Below, one piece after another: positions 8,993 through 17,372 of a stretch of 64,000 nt of DNA (within the stretch, counting starts at the first letter, position 1; each line of letters starts with the position of its first letter). Location of the stretch: positions 5,503 through 69,502 of the forward strand of contig NZ_JAJCIC010000027.1 in NCBI RefSeq assembly GCF_020554865.1. The letters run 5' to 3'. This DNA is from Lacrimispora sp. 210928-DFI.3.58. GTDB taxonomy: Bacteria; Bacillota; Clostridia; Lachnospirales; Lachnospiraceae. Under the pieces are notes generated by a model. The model made no database searches, had not been told where the DNA came from, and saw nothing but the letters and a program-made list of their open reading frames with translations. Both the position numbers and the translations under genes were made by a program.

Positions 8993-10805
8993 CTTCCTCT
9001 CCTCCCTTGCACATTTCTAATTTTACCATGAGATCCGCCAGAAAACACAGCTCATCATCGGTGATCTCAATATGATATATTTCATTAAATACAGAGGCAT
9101 TTTCCCTCAGACGGACAATCAGGTCCCCATATTCCTCCATCAGCTGCTCCTTGTAATCGTGACGTATATACTGTCTCGTCAGAAGCCGTTCCAGCATGTA
9201 TCCAATATGGGCGGCACATTTTATGACAGCATTCTTTTGTATGCCCTCCAAGCTGCTGCAGCTGCGCTCCATAAAGGTCCGGATGTGTTTTATTGCCTGT
9301 TTGGGATTGACCGCCAGAGTCGTCTCCTCTAATAATTTATAGGCCTGTTCAAATTCATCCCCCTTCTTTTCTCCATAAGAGGAAAGAAATGTTTTTAATG
9401 CATTGTCCTTCCGGTTTGAGAGCACCTCCGCCATATCAAAATAAGGAAGCTCCCAATCGAGCGTCATATTTCCAATTCCTGCAATGATCGTATATTGGGA
9501 AACCAGCTTTTCATACGCCGGCGACTTTCTCACCACATCCTGATACGGAAGAACTGCCGCTTCCATATCGACATCATATTCTGCCAGAAGCTTTTTCACT
9601 GCCTCCAGAAAAATCCTACCCGATCCTGCTCCGCTGGAACATATTACCAAAATGATCTGCTTTTTCCCCGGTGCTTCCTCCCTTTTACCGCTGCCCGCCT
9701 GCTCTCCCGCATACGTCTGTATGTGCTGCGGCAGACAGGCGGCCTGAATATCCAGAGAAGTTTCCTCCCTTTCCTTCTGAAGAAATGCCTTTGAACAGAT
9801 CTGGCAGATATCCGATTTCAGCTGGCCGACATTTCCGGGACAAGGATATCGCAGCAGCTTCCTCATAACCTCATCACTGACTGTGATGGAAAGCCCTGTT
9901 TTTTTCGACTCCCCGTCAAATAAATAGCGGATCAGCTCCATCCTCTCCTCCTCCCCTCTCTGTCCGATCGAGGGAAGGCTGATCATAACAGAAATCCTGC
10001 GCAGGAATGTGGCAAGAAGCGTTTTGGACGGCTCCTCCGTCGTTGCCGCAATAATGAGCACATTACTTTTTCTCGGCTTTTCCGATTCTCCAAGCCTGAA
10101 AAACTCCCCCTTATCGATCAGGGTAAACAGCATTTCCTGTCCATTGGGAGGAAGCCTGTGAACCTCGTCCAAAAATAAAATCCCGCCGTTGGCCGCTTCC
10201 ACAAGCCCCGGCTTTGTATCTCCTGCTCCCGTGAAAGCTCCCTTCACATGGCCGAACAAATGAGCATACAAAAGCTGGGAATTATTGTAATAATCTGCGC
10301 AATTAAACGCAATAAATGGAAATTCCTCCTCCCTTTTAGAGCGCATCCATTTGGCATACTGATACATTGTATGGGCGAACAGACTTTTTCCCACCCCGCT
10401 TTTTCCGAAAATCAGTGTATGGAGACCGTTTGGGGGATAAATCATTGCAGCCTTTGCCTGGATAATACAGGAGCTTAAGCTCCCCTGCCAGCCGATCAGC
10501 CTGCCAAAGGGATCTTCCCCCTGAAGGCTCTTCTCTGCCGTCTCATCCGGCTGCCCTGCCGTCTCTTTCTCTAAAAGCAGTCCTTTCTGAAATGTTATGA
10601 ACCGGACCGGACGTCCCGGAAGCTTTATCAGCTTTTTCTCCGCTGTCAGACGGTTGAGCATGGTGCTGGCATTATTCCTCACAATATGGAAATATTCCTC
10701 AATCTCGGTAGCGGTTACGCCCAGTTCTTCCTGCCTCTCCCCGTTAGCTGACTGTCTCAGCTCCTTTTTCAGAATATACTGATAGATTTCATCGATCTGC
10801 TTCAA
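8952..10805 (-). CDS. LevR-type sigma-54-dependent activator, short form
   Basis: The 617-residue protein has an N-terminal winged-helix region (about 1-75), a sigma-54 AAA+ domain (about 100-345) with Walker A GKSGVGKS, the sigma-54 contact loop GAFTGA and Walker B GGILFLDEVH, an EIIB-like segment (ILVICSSGAGSGR, about residue 385) and one C-terminal PRD whose conserved His lies in CAAHIGYMLERL. Full-length LevR/ManR proteins are near 900 residues with two PRDs and a mannose-type EIIA; this one appears to lack PRD1 and that EIIA part. It should activate the sigma-54 promoter found at 13755-13769 when PTS phosphorylation signals substrate. Confidence 0.9.
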   Translation of the reverse strand: MKQIDEIYQYILKKELRQSANGERQEELGVTATEIEEYFHIVRNNASTMLNRLTAEKKLIKLPGRPVRFITFQKGLLLEKETAGQPDETAEKSLQGEDPFGRLIGWQGSLSSCIIQAKAAMIYPPNGLHTLIFGKSGVGKSLFAHTMYQYAKWMRSKREEEFPFIAFNCADYYNNSQLLYAHLFGHVKGAFTGAGDTKPGLVEAANGGILFLDEVHRLPPNGQEMLFTLIDKGEFFRLGESEKPRKSNVLIIAATTEEPSKTLLATFLRRISVMISLPSIGQRGEEERMELIRYLFDGESKKTGLSITVSDEVMRKLLRYPCPGNVGQLKSDICQICSKAFLQKEREETSLDIQAACLPQHIQTYAGEQAGSGKREEAPGKKQIILVICSSGAGSGRIFLEAVKKLLAEYDVDMEAAVLPYQDVVRKSPAYEKLVSQYTIIAGIGNMTLDWELPYFDMAEVLSNRKDNALKTFLSSYGEKKGDEFEQAYKLLEETTLAVNPKQAIKHIRTFMERSCSSLEGIQKNAVIKCAAHIGYMLERLLTRQYIRHDYKEQLMEEYGDLIVRLRENASVFNEIYHIEITDDELCFLADLMVKLEMCKGGEEDGKMSRSGIDTWL

Positions 10806-10850
10806 TGTTATCCCCCTGTCCCCTATGAATCCACCGTTCTTTAATGGTAA

Positions 10851-11342
10851 TTATACTTTGCTTTTTAAAAATTTGTCAAAAAAGTCGCACATTTCACTCT
10901 TTTCCCCACAGGCTTTTAAGCGTTTCAAACTATCCTCATCTGTAAAAAACGCCATCAGGCTCCTCAATACCTCCACCTCTTTTTCCGTGTGATGCACGGC
11001 AATCACAAATACCATGTCCACCATCACGTCTCTCTCCCCGTTTCCCATTTCCTTAAAGGCCACCGGCTGATCCAGGTTCATAAACAAAATCCCCGGCTTC
11101 TTCACATGGACCACATCCGTATGCGGAAGGGCTACCCTCACCCCGTTTGTGGGAAGCCCTGTAGGATATTTATATTCCCTCTGGATCAGGGCGTCCTTAA
11201 AGCTGTCCTTTACATAGCCCTTCTCAAAGAGATAATCTCCTGCCTTTTCAAGAATTTCCTGCCAGCTTTGCGCTTTTATGTCCGGCAGGATCAGCTCCGA
11301 AGAAAACATTTCTTCTAATATCATATCCATGGCTTTGCTCAA
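10851..11342 (-). CDS. gatA: PTS EIIA component (fructose/galactitol type)
   Basis: The 163-residue protein is a stand-alone PTS_EIIA_2 domain. The phosphorylated histidine is His74 in VRVALPHTDVVHV, and TGLPTNG precedes it as usual. It accepts phosphate from HPr and passes it to the EIIB encoded at 13394. It overlaps the aldolase gene by four bases (ATGA), a sign of translational coupling. The Gat assignment rests on the EIIB and EIIC partners; the transported substrate need not be galactitol. Confidence 0.88.
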   Translation of the reverse strand: MSKAMDMILEEMFSSELILPDIKAQSWQEILEKAGDYLFEKGYVKDSFKDALIQREYKYPTGLPTNGVRVALPHTDVVHVKKPGILFMNLDQPVAFKEMGNGERDVMVDMVFVIAVHHTEKEVEVLRSLMAFFTDEDSLKRLKACGEKSEMCDFFDKFLKSKV

Positions 11343-12013
11343 TACTCCTTTTTCCCTAAAGCAATCATCATCTCATCATACTCCTCCAATGACATATGCT
11401 TTACATTTTCTAAACCAACCAGAACCGCCATGCGGTAATAGGTCCTTGCCACATCCTCAACATACAAGGCCTTGATATAGGCATCATGCATATCCCTTCT
11501 GGAAGCTGCCAGCATTCCATGCTGTCCCATGATCACTGCCACTCCATGGGTTCCCAGGGTTTCCACCACATTGTCTGCCAGCTGCTGTGATCCCGGTGTC
11601 GCATAGGGAGCCAGCGGGCAACGGCAGTCGAAGCGGTTTGCCTCAGGAAGCACCGGCTCCACCGGAAGATTGAGGGCCGCAAATACGCTGCAATAGGGAG
11701 CGTGCGTATGGGCAACCGCTACCAGATCCTTTCTGGCCTTATAAATAGCCAAATGAAGATTCTTTTCCGAGGAAGGGACAAAGCCTTCCGGCGCCTCAAC
11801 CACATTGCCCTCCATATCAATTAAAACGATGTCCTCCGGTTTCAAGGTGCTGCGCACCTTTCCCTTTGGGGTGATCGCCACAAGCCTTCTCTCCTCATCG
11901 ATCATACTGAAATTACCGCTGGTAGGATAACACAGTCCGCTTTTTTCTGCCTGCAGTGCCTGCTCTAATACCTGACTTTTGATCTCTTCTAACATCACAT
12001 TCTCCTTATCCAT
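11339..12013 (-). CDS. Class II aldolase / L-fuculose-phosphate aldolase family protein
   Basis: The 224-residue protein has the zinc-dependent AraD/FucA fold. SSEKNLHLAIY supplies the catalytic Glu, HTHAPYCSVFA two zinc-binding His, and GQHGMLAAS the third His. The family cleaves sugar phosphates to dihydroxyacetone phosphate or related ketols plus an aldehyde, or epimerises ribulose phosphates. Between PTS EIIC and EIIA genes it probably splits the imported phosphorylated sugar or its oxidised product. The exact substrate is unknown. It is translationally coupled to the EIIA gene. Confidence 0.87.
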   Translation of the reverse strand: MDKENVMLEEIKSQVLEQALQAEKSGLCYPTSGNFSMIDEERRLVAITPKGKVRSTLKPEDIVLIDMEGNVVEAPEGFVPSSEKNLHLAIYKARKDLVAVAHTHAPYCSVFAALNLPVEPVLPEANRFDCRCPLAPYATPGSQQLADNVVETLGTHGVAVIMGQHGMLAASRRDMHDAYIKALYVEDVARTYYRMAVLVGLENVKHMSLEEYDEMMIALGKKEY

Positions 12014-12020
12014 CTAGTTA

Positions 12021-13376
12021 TTATTTCTGCAGCCGCGCCTCTGCCTCATTCTCCCTGCGCATCATTTCCTTAAAGTAGAAATATCCCAGCACGATCAGCA
12101 CTGCAAAAAGTCCAATGCCTACTGGATGCTTTTGGATCGCTTCGCACACGATCCAGCGGATTACCGATAAATTCATGCCGTACTGAGTCATCATCTGCCC
12201 CTCTGCCAGGCCCTCTACACCGCCGATGGAATTAGCCAGCTCCGTAAAAATGGGGGCAAAATAAGAAGATATCCACAAAAACAGAGGCACTGCCGCAATG
12301 TTCGTAATTAACATCTTCACGATATCTCCTCTGTAGATAATAAAGGAGGGCACAAAGCAGCTCGTAGCCGTCAGGGAAGCCAGAGGAAGTACAATATTTC
12401 CCGGAAGTATCAATGACATACCTACGATCACAGGGATCGTGAGAATAGCCACTACCCACAGCTCCGGATTTCCGGCAATCAGAGGCCAATCCAGGCCCAC
12501 AACGATTTCCCTTCCTGGAAAATGCTTCCTGATAAACTTATTTGTAGCGTCACTGATCGGCGTCAGGGCCGTCAAAAACAGCTTTGTCACCATTGGGAAC
12601 AGGGTAAGGGCCGTCGCGGCCTGGATTCCCACCAAAAGCGCCGCAGCAATCGAGTACCCTCCGAAAATGCCGATCCCGGTGCCGATAATCAATCCAATTA
12701 CATTTGTCTCGCCAAAAAATCCGATCTTAGCTCTTAATGCAGCTGCATCAACCTTTTTTGTTGTGGGAATCAGCTTGTTCAGCAAAAGGCTGAAGGGATA
12801 GATGATAACATTGCTTAACAGCATGGGATGGGAAATCGTGACCCCCGGAACACCCGTTATCTCCTGGATCTGACGTTTGATCACATCTCCATTTTTAAGC
12901 TCCAGTACCACCTGAACGGAAGCAACAGCAAAGCCTAACACAGGGTTATTGCTTATAACTGTTACAATATAAGCGGTAAAAATCTTATTAACAACCTGCC
13001 ACATATCCAGATTTAATGTGTTGGTCCAGTTCATCAAAAGCATTACAAAGTTAATGCCAATCTGGATCGGAAACATCAAAAATGCATATTTCCACTGCCA
13101 TGTAAAGCCCAGCATGGCCGCCCAGCCCATATCAAGGGCCGGAAGCTGAAAACCGCTGTTTTTGACAAAGGCCTGGGCTGCAGTTCCCACGTTGGAGGTC
13201 AGGAAATTCATCACCATGGAAATTCCCGTAAATGCCACGCCGATGGTAATGCCCGCAGAAGCCGCACGTCCCGGTTTCATTCTCACGATCATACCTATCA
13301 CAAAAAATATAATCGGTAAAAATACAGTAGCCCCCATATCCAGGATAGGCTGGATAATCTCAGATATCATTTGCAT
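12021..13376 (-). CDS. gatC: PTS EIIC component, galactitol family
   Basis: The 451-residue, strongly hydrophobic protein has about 10-11 predicted membrane segments and GatC-type features, such as the early GATVFLPIIFFVIGMIVRMK and a loop with the active-site-like GETNVIGLIIGTG. It forms the membrane channel that carries the substrate during phosphorylation by EIIB. It lies seven bases before the aldolase gene and 17 bases after the EIIB gene. Family relatives transport galactitol, but neighbouring catabolic genes do not fit the tagatose pathway, so another polyol or sugar acid is likely. Confidence 0.9.
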   Translation of the reverse strand: MQMISEIIQPILDMGATVFLPIIFFVIGMIVRMKPGRAASAGITIGVAFTGISMVMNFLTSNVGTAAQAFVKNSGFQLPALDMGWAAMLGFTWQWKYAFLMFPIQIGINFVMLLMNWTNTLNLDMWQVVNKIFTAYIVTVISNNPVLGFAVASVQVVLELKNGDVIKRQIQEITGVPGVTISHPMLLSNVIIYPFSLLLNKLIPTTKKVDAAALRAKIGFFGETNVIGLIIGTGIGIFGGYSIAAALLVGIQAATALTLFPMVTKLFLTALTPISDATNKFIRKHFPGREIVVGLDWPLIAGNPELWVVAILTIPVIVGMSLILPGNIVLPLASLTATSCFVPSFIIYRGDIVKMLITNIAAVPLFLWISSYFAPIFTELANSIGGVEGLAEGQMMTQYGMNLSVIRWIVCEAIQKHPVGIGLFAVLIVLGYFYFKEMMRRENEAEARLQK

Positions 13377-13393
13377 TTCGTTCCTACCTCCCT

Positions 13394-13675
13394 TTACAGC
13401 AGCTCAATAATCTGTTCCAGTATTTCCTCCGCTCCCACACCGGTCAGAAACGGTATCCCGCTGAAGGTAGGGATATCATATCCTGATGCGACTATAGGTG
13501 TAAGAGTGATGTAAATATCGTAGCTGTTGATCAGCGCATCCAGATTTTTAATATCCGCCGAATCTACTCTCGCCTTAGAGCCGTACCCTCTGTCTGCCAG
13601 CATGCCGCTGAGCTTATTTGCCACCATGCCGGAGGTTGCTATCCCGCTGGCACACGCCACTATAATTGATTTCAT
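13394..13675 (-). CDS. gatB: PTS EIIB component, galactitol family
   Basis: The 93-residue protein has the phospho-cysteine loop near its N-terminus (VACASGIATS, Cys8), typical of GatB-type EIIB. It passes phosphate from EIIA to the sugar bound by EIIC. It is the first gene of the seven-gene operon; its ATG lies about 70 bases downstream of the predicted sigma-54 transcription start. Confidence 0.9.
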   Translation of the reverse strand: MKSIIVACASGIATSGMVANKLSGMLADRGYGSKARVDSADIKNLDALINSYDIYITLTPIVASGYDIPTFSGIPFLTGVGAEEILEQIIELL

Positions 13676-13754
13676 TGTAATTCCCCTTTCATTTTTTCTT
13701 AAATAAGCTTCTCCCTGCGCAGTCGGTTTTCTTATTTTTATACTCTATTAAAGA

Positions 13755-13769
13755 GCAAATTTCATGCCA
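13755..13769 (-). promoter_or_regulatory. Sigma-54 (-24/-12) promoter of the PTS operon
   Basis: On the minus strand the bases read TGGCAT-N5-TTGC, one base away from the TGGCAC-N5-TTGC consensus, with exact spacing. It is the right distance upstream of the EIIB gene. The operon encodes its own LevR-type sigma-54 activator, and rpoN is about 8 kb away, so the match is very unlikely to be accidental. Transcription should start near 13743. Confidence 0.88.
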
Positions 13770-13772
13770 ATT

Positions 13773-13831
13773 TTGTGCATAAAAAAATGTGCGCAGACCG
13801 GCAAAATCTACGCACACTCTTTTATGCACAA
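13773..13831 (-). terminator. Terminator nested in a longer inverted repeat (possible activator site)
   Basis: On the minus strand TGTGCGTAGA pairs with TCTGCGCACA (one wobble), with a loop of nine and then seven T: a clean terminator for the nucleotidyltransferase gene. It is framed by a perfect 12-bp inverted repeat TTGTGCATAAAA/TTTTATGCACAA. The outer arms lie directly upstream of the sigma-54 promoter, where an enhancer-type activator site could be. Confidence 0.8.
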
Positions 13832-13846
13832 ACTATCAATGATATA

Positions 13847-14770
13847 TCAGCCGAACAGCTTTTCCTTATACACCCCTGCATCCACCAGACCGCGGATGGC
13901 ATCCACCACAGCCTGCTTATCCTCCTTATATGTAACGCCAAACCATTTATCCGGTGTGTCGAGGACGCGCACTTTTGCCTTTCCCGACTGTACCAGATTA
14001 TCGATGATCTGCGGCAGAAGGTACTCTGCCTTGATATCCCCCGGCTTGATGCCGTCCAGGAACTTCGGAAAGCCTGCCTCCAGCTCATCTAAGAAGCTGG
14101 CAGGCAGCCCCCACATGTTCATGGATACATGCTGGTTCGGGTCTACGGCCACAGGATTGCCCTTGTCATCCGCTGCCTTTAAGCCCTCCTTTGTCATACG
14201 GATATCATAGGTCTCTGTCACGGTCTTTAAAATGCCGCCTTCCTCTACCTGACACACACCGCGGGTAACAGCCCCGTTCTCGCTCAAGGTATTGGCAAGC
14301 ACAAAGCCGCCCATGCAGATATCATAAATATCAGAGGACTCATCCATCTCATTTACCATGTAATCATGGATACGGCAAAAGCCCTCCTTTCCGTAATAAT
14401 CATCTGCATTGATCACAAGGAAGGGGCAGTCCACCATTCCCTTGATGGTCAGCACGGCCTGGCCTGTTCCCCAGGGCTTCGTGCGTCCTGGTGTCACCTC
14501 ATAGCCCTCCGGAAGATTGCCGATCTCCTGATAGGCATATTCCACAGGGATCAGCTTCTCGATCCGGTTGCCGATGATCTCCTTAAAATCCTTTTCCAGG
14601 TCCTTTCTGATAATGAATATGACCTTGTCAAATCCGGCCTCCATTGCATCGTGAATGGAGTAGTCCATAATGATCTCACCGCCAGGGCCCACAGGCGCCA
14701 GCTGCTTGATTCCTCCGCCAAAACGGCTGCCGATTCCGGCTGCCATGATCACTAATGCTGTTTTTTTCAT
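13847..14770 (-). CDS. Sugar-phosphate nucleotidyltransferase (UTP-glucose-1-phosphate uridylyltransferase-like)
   Basis: The 307-residue protein has the nucleotidyltransferase signature at its N-terminus (LVIMAAGIGSRFGGGIKQL) and the metal-binding Asp pair in FLVINADDYYGKEG. It should transfer a nucleotide from an NTP to a sugar 1-phosphate, supplying activated sugars for envelope polysaccharide. The sugar and the nucleotide cannot be fixed from sequence; the KQLAPVGPGGEI and PWGTGQAV segments resemble GalU-like enzymes. It stands alone between its own promoter and terminator. Confidence 0.8.
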   Translation of the reverse strand: MKKTALVIMAAGIGSRFGGGIKQLAPVGPGGEIIMDYSIHDAMEAGFDKVIFIIRKDLEKDFKEIIGNRIEKLIPVEYAYQEIGNLPEGYEVTPGRTKPWGTGQAVLTIKGMVDCPFLVINADDYYGKEGFCRIHDYMVNEMDESSDIYDICMGGFVLANTLSENGAVTRGVCQVEEGGILKTVTETYDIRMTKEGLKAADDKGNPVAVDPNQHVSMNMWGLPASFLDELEAGFPKFLDGIKPGDIKAEYLLPQIIDNLVQSGKAKVRVLDTPDKWFGVTYKEDKQAVVDAIRGLVDAGVYKEKLFG

Positions 14771-14803
14771 CTTTGTTCTCCTTTTGTTGTATCAACTGGC
14801 TTC

Positions 14804-14832
14804 ATCATACCATACATAGTGGGAAAAGGCAA
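14804..14832 (-). promoter_or_regulatory. Sigma-70-type promoter of the nucleotidyltransferase gene
   Basis: On the minus strand TTGCCT and TATGAT are separated by 17 bases, about 35 bases upstream of the ATG. Confidence 0.65.
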
Positions 14833-14889
14833 AGTAAATTCTGTCCATTATGCGACAATTTGTACGAAGGAATACGTTTTTTCACAACC

Positions 14890-16167
14890 TTATTCCCAAA
14901 GACACCGATGGGCCAGAGTGCCCAGCACCCTTCTCACACGGCACACATCCTCATATGGCACATATTCATTGGGCTTATGCGCCAGCTCAAGACTTCCGGG
15001 ACCATAGGACATGCAGTTTCTGTTCCCCAGCTTTCCGGCGATCACAGCAGTATCCGTATAGCCGTTAAATGGGCTCACCCCGGTATCCTCTCCCGTCACC
15101 TCATCGCAGACAGCCTTCAGGCATTGAAGAAGCGGGGACCGGCTGTCCTTTTCCACATAGGGACGGTCTCCTGTCACAATATAGCTTCCTGTGATCCCCG
15201 GCACCTCTGCCTGTGCCTTCCTTACGGCCTCCTCCACAATAGCTCTCGCGGCCTTTGAATCCGTAGGCGGCACAAGGCGCATATCGATCCAAACCGTACA
15301 GGAATCCGGCACCACATAGGGGCGGCAGCCTCCTGTTATCTGGCCAAAGGTCACGGTAGATATCCCCATGTCCTCGTGGGACGGACACTCCTTTACCGCT
15401 CTTCTTATGGAACTCACCGCCTCCGCCATGGCCGCAATGGCATCTGCTCCCTTCCATGGGTTGCTGGCATGGGCGGTCACTCCCTTTATTGTCAGTTCAA
15501 ACCAGGTGCGTCCCTTGTGGGCTGCCTGTATCCGCCCGTCTGTGGGCTCTGTGTCCAGGATCCAGTCCTCCCTTCCCACCCATCCCTGGGCAATGGCATC
15601 CTCCACGCCCCTCATAAAATCCTCTTCATCCACGGTCCCGATAAAGGAAAAGGATCTTTTTGGAAGCCTCTCCCGCCTTCCGGCCTCCCTTACCATCTCT
15701 GCAAATGCTTCCAGAGCACAGGCCAGTCCCGATTTCATGTCACAGGCTCCGCGGCCGTACATGCGGCCATCCTTTACCACTGCTCCCAGAGGAGGCGTAT
15801 CCTCGTTCCATCCGTCTCCCAGCATCACCGTGTCCATATGACAGATGTAGATAAGGCCTGGCTGCCTGCCTGTGCTGTCACATTTTCCGGCCCTGCCGGT
15901 TTCATCCTCTCCCGGTATCCGGGCCATAACATTAAACCGTCCCGGCAGGACCTCCCTGCGCGTCAGCAGGATGTCCCCTGCTACGCTGCCCCCATCTTCC
16001 TTGATACATTGCTCCAGCCAGTGATAGATCCAGTCACCGATCTTTCCCTCATATTCTCCCGGATCGGAGCTGTCAATAGAAACCAGCTTTTCTGCCAGCC
16101 GGAATGCCTCTTTTCCAGGCTCATAGAACATATCCATAACCTCCCGCATGTTCTCAATTTTTCCCAT
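14890..16167 (-). CDS. M20 family metallopeptidase (ArgE/DapE type)
   Basis: The 425-residue protein has the M20 metal-binding pattern: LIYICHMDTVMLGDGW (His and catalytic Asp), GRGACDMKSG (bridging Asp), TVDEEDFMRG (general-base Glu) and a dimerisation domain with GVTAHASNPWKGADA. It should hydrolyse an amide bond in an N-acylated amino acid or small peptide. The Arg- and Gly-rich lid region gives no substrate clue. It follows nrdB after about 65 bases and could be read from the same transcript. The AGGAG lies rather far (13 bases) from the chosen ATG, so a slightly later start is possible. Confidence 0.82.
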   Translation of the reverse strand: MGKIENMREVMDMFYEPGKEAFRLAEKLVSIDSSDPGEYEGKIGDWIYHWLEQCIKEDGGSVAGDILLTRREVLPGRFNVMARIPGEDETGRAGKCDSTGRQPGLIYICHMDTVMLGDGWNEDTPPLGAVVKDGRMYGRGACDMKSGLACALEAFAEMVREAGRRERLPKRSFSFIGTVDEEDFMRGVEDAIAQGWVGREDWILDTEPTDGRIQAAHKGRTWFELTIKGVTAHASNPWKGADAIAAMAEAVSSIRRAVKECPSHEDMGISTVTFGQITGGCRPYVVPDSCTVWIDMRLVPPTDSKAARAIVEEAVRKAQAEVPGITGSYIVTGDRPYVEKDSRSPLLQCLKAVCDEVTGEDTGVSPFNGYTDTAVIAGKLGNRNCMSYGPGSLELAHKPNEYVPYEDVCRVRRVLGTLAHRCLWE

Positions 16168-16231
16168 TTTTGTTCCATATCTCCTCTATTGATTATCATA
16201 GCAGTCCCGCTGCACCGGCCTGCCAACATAC

Positions 16232-17275
16232 TTACAGATCGTCCAAAATGGCCGCGCTCTTTGCGTAAGCCGTACTCTTTGCCTCAAAAAAATCCGTTTT
16301 TACCATATTGGCGTTGGAATACTGGTTCACCCATGCCATGGACTCCGGCTCCTCCGTAAAGCCCTCATAGATAGCCTCAAAGCCCAGTCCCATCCACCGC
16401 AGGTTTCCCAGGTACTTGATATAGGCTGTTACCATATCCTTTGTAAGACCCTGGACATTGTCTCCGATCACATAATGTCCCCAGGCGATCTCCTGCCTCA
16501 CGCCCTCCATGAGCATGGCCTTCAGCATTTCTACATTTTCCTCTGTAAAGAGCTGCGGCTCCTCCCTTTTCAGCTCCGCTATCATGCTGCGGAACAGCCA
16601 CAGGTGGGTGTTCTCATCACGGTTGATATAACGTATCTCCTGAACGCTGCCAGGCATTTTTCCATTCCTTCCCAGGTTATAGAAGAACATGAAGCCGCTG
16701 TAGAAATAGATGCCCTCCAGAATATAATTTGCCATCATGACGCGCAGCAGGGTCACATCATCCTTTTTCACCTGAAACTCATTGTAAAGGTCGCCGATAA
16801 AGGTGTTGCGGCGCAGAAGATGCTCATCCTCCTTCCACTGGTACAGGATATTGTCGCGCTCCACAGGGCTGCATATGGAATCCAGCATATAGCTGTAGCT
16901 CTGACTGTGTACTGCCTCCTGGAAGCCCTGGATCGTAAGGCACAGGTTGACCTCATTGGCCGTTATGTACTGGCCGATACAGGGCAGGTTGGCTGTCTGG
17001 ATGGAATCTAAGAATACCAGAAAGCTTAAGATCTTGTCATAGGCCTCCCTCTCCGGCTGCGGCAGCAGCGGATAATCCTTCACATCCGTATTCAGGTTGA
17101 TCTCCTCAGGGATCCAGAAGTTGTTCATGGCCTGGCGGTACCAGCTGCTGACCCAGGGATATTTCATGTTGTTGAAATCATTCAGATTGGTCGTATTGCC
17201 GCCGATCATGCGGCGGTGGTTCTTATCCGTATCCCCCATGGGGTTAAATAGTGGTTTTGCATGTAATATACTCAT
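16232..17275 (-). CDS. nrdB: Class I ribonucleotide reductase beta subunit
   Basis: The 347-residue protein has the di-metal carboxylate ligands of R2 proteins: Asp in LVFLDSIQTANL, Glu and His in QEAVHSQSYSYML (with a radical-type Tyr in SQSYSY), Glu in YILEGIYFYS and Glu/His in INRDENTHLWLF. It generates the radical used by the alpha subunit to make deoxynucleotides. It lies 97 bases after nrdA on the same strand. This reductase needs oxygen or a related oxidant to activate its cofactor, so an anaerobe probably keeps it for oxygen exposure alongside a class III enzyme not in this window. Confidence 0.93.
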   Translation of the reverse strand: MSILHAKPLFNPMGDTDKNHRRMIGGNTTNLNDFNNMKYPWVSSWYRQAMNNFWIPEEINLNTDVKDYPLLPQPEREAYDKILSFLVFLDSIQTANLPCIGQYITANEVNLCLTIQGFQEAVHSQSYSYMLDSICSPVERDNILYQWKEDEHLLRRNTFIGDLYNEFQVKKDDVTLLRVMMANYILEGIYFYSGFMFFYNLGRNGKMPGSVQEIRYINRDENTHLWLFRSMIAELKREEPQLFTEENVEMLKAMLMEGVRQEIAWGHYVIGDNVQGLTKDMVTAYIKYLGNLRWMGLGFEAIYEGFTEEPESMAWVNQYSNANMVKTDFFEAKSTAYAKSAAILDDL

Positions 17276-17372
17276 CTTACTTTATAAAATCCTTCCTCAA
17301 ATTCTGTTCCTCTGCGCTTCTTTCGCAGCCCCATAACAGCTTGGCCCCAGCGCTTACTCCGCCTCTCTCCCT

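Noticed and set aside
15376..16359. Open frame of 327 codons on the plus strand
   Set aside because: It is antisense to the M20 peptidase gene, shows no protein-like motifs and has biased Cys/His/Pro-rich composition typical of a shadow frame.
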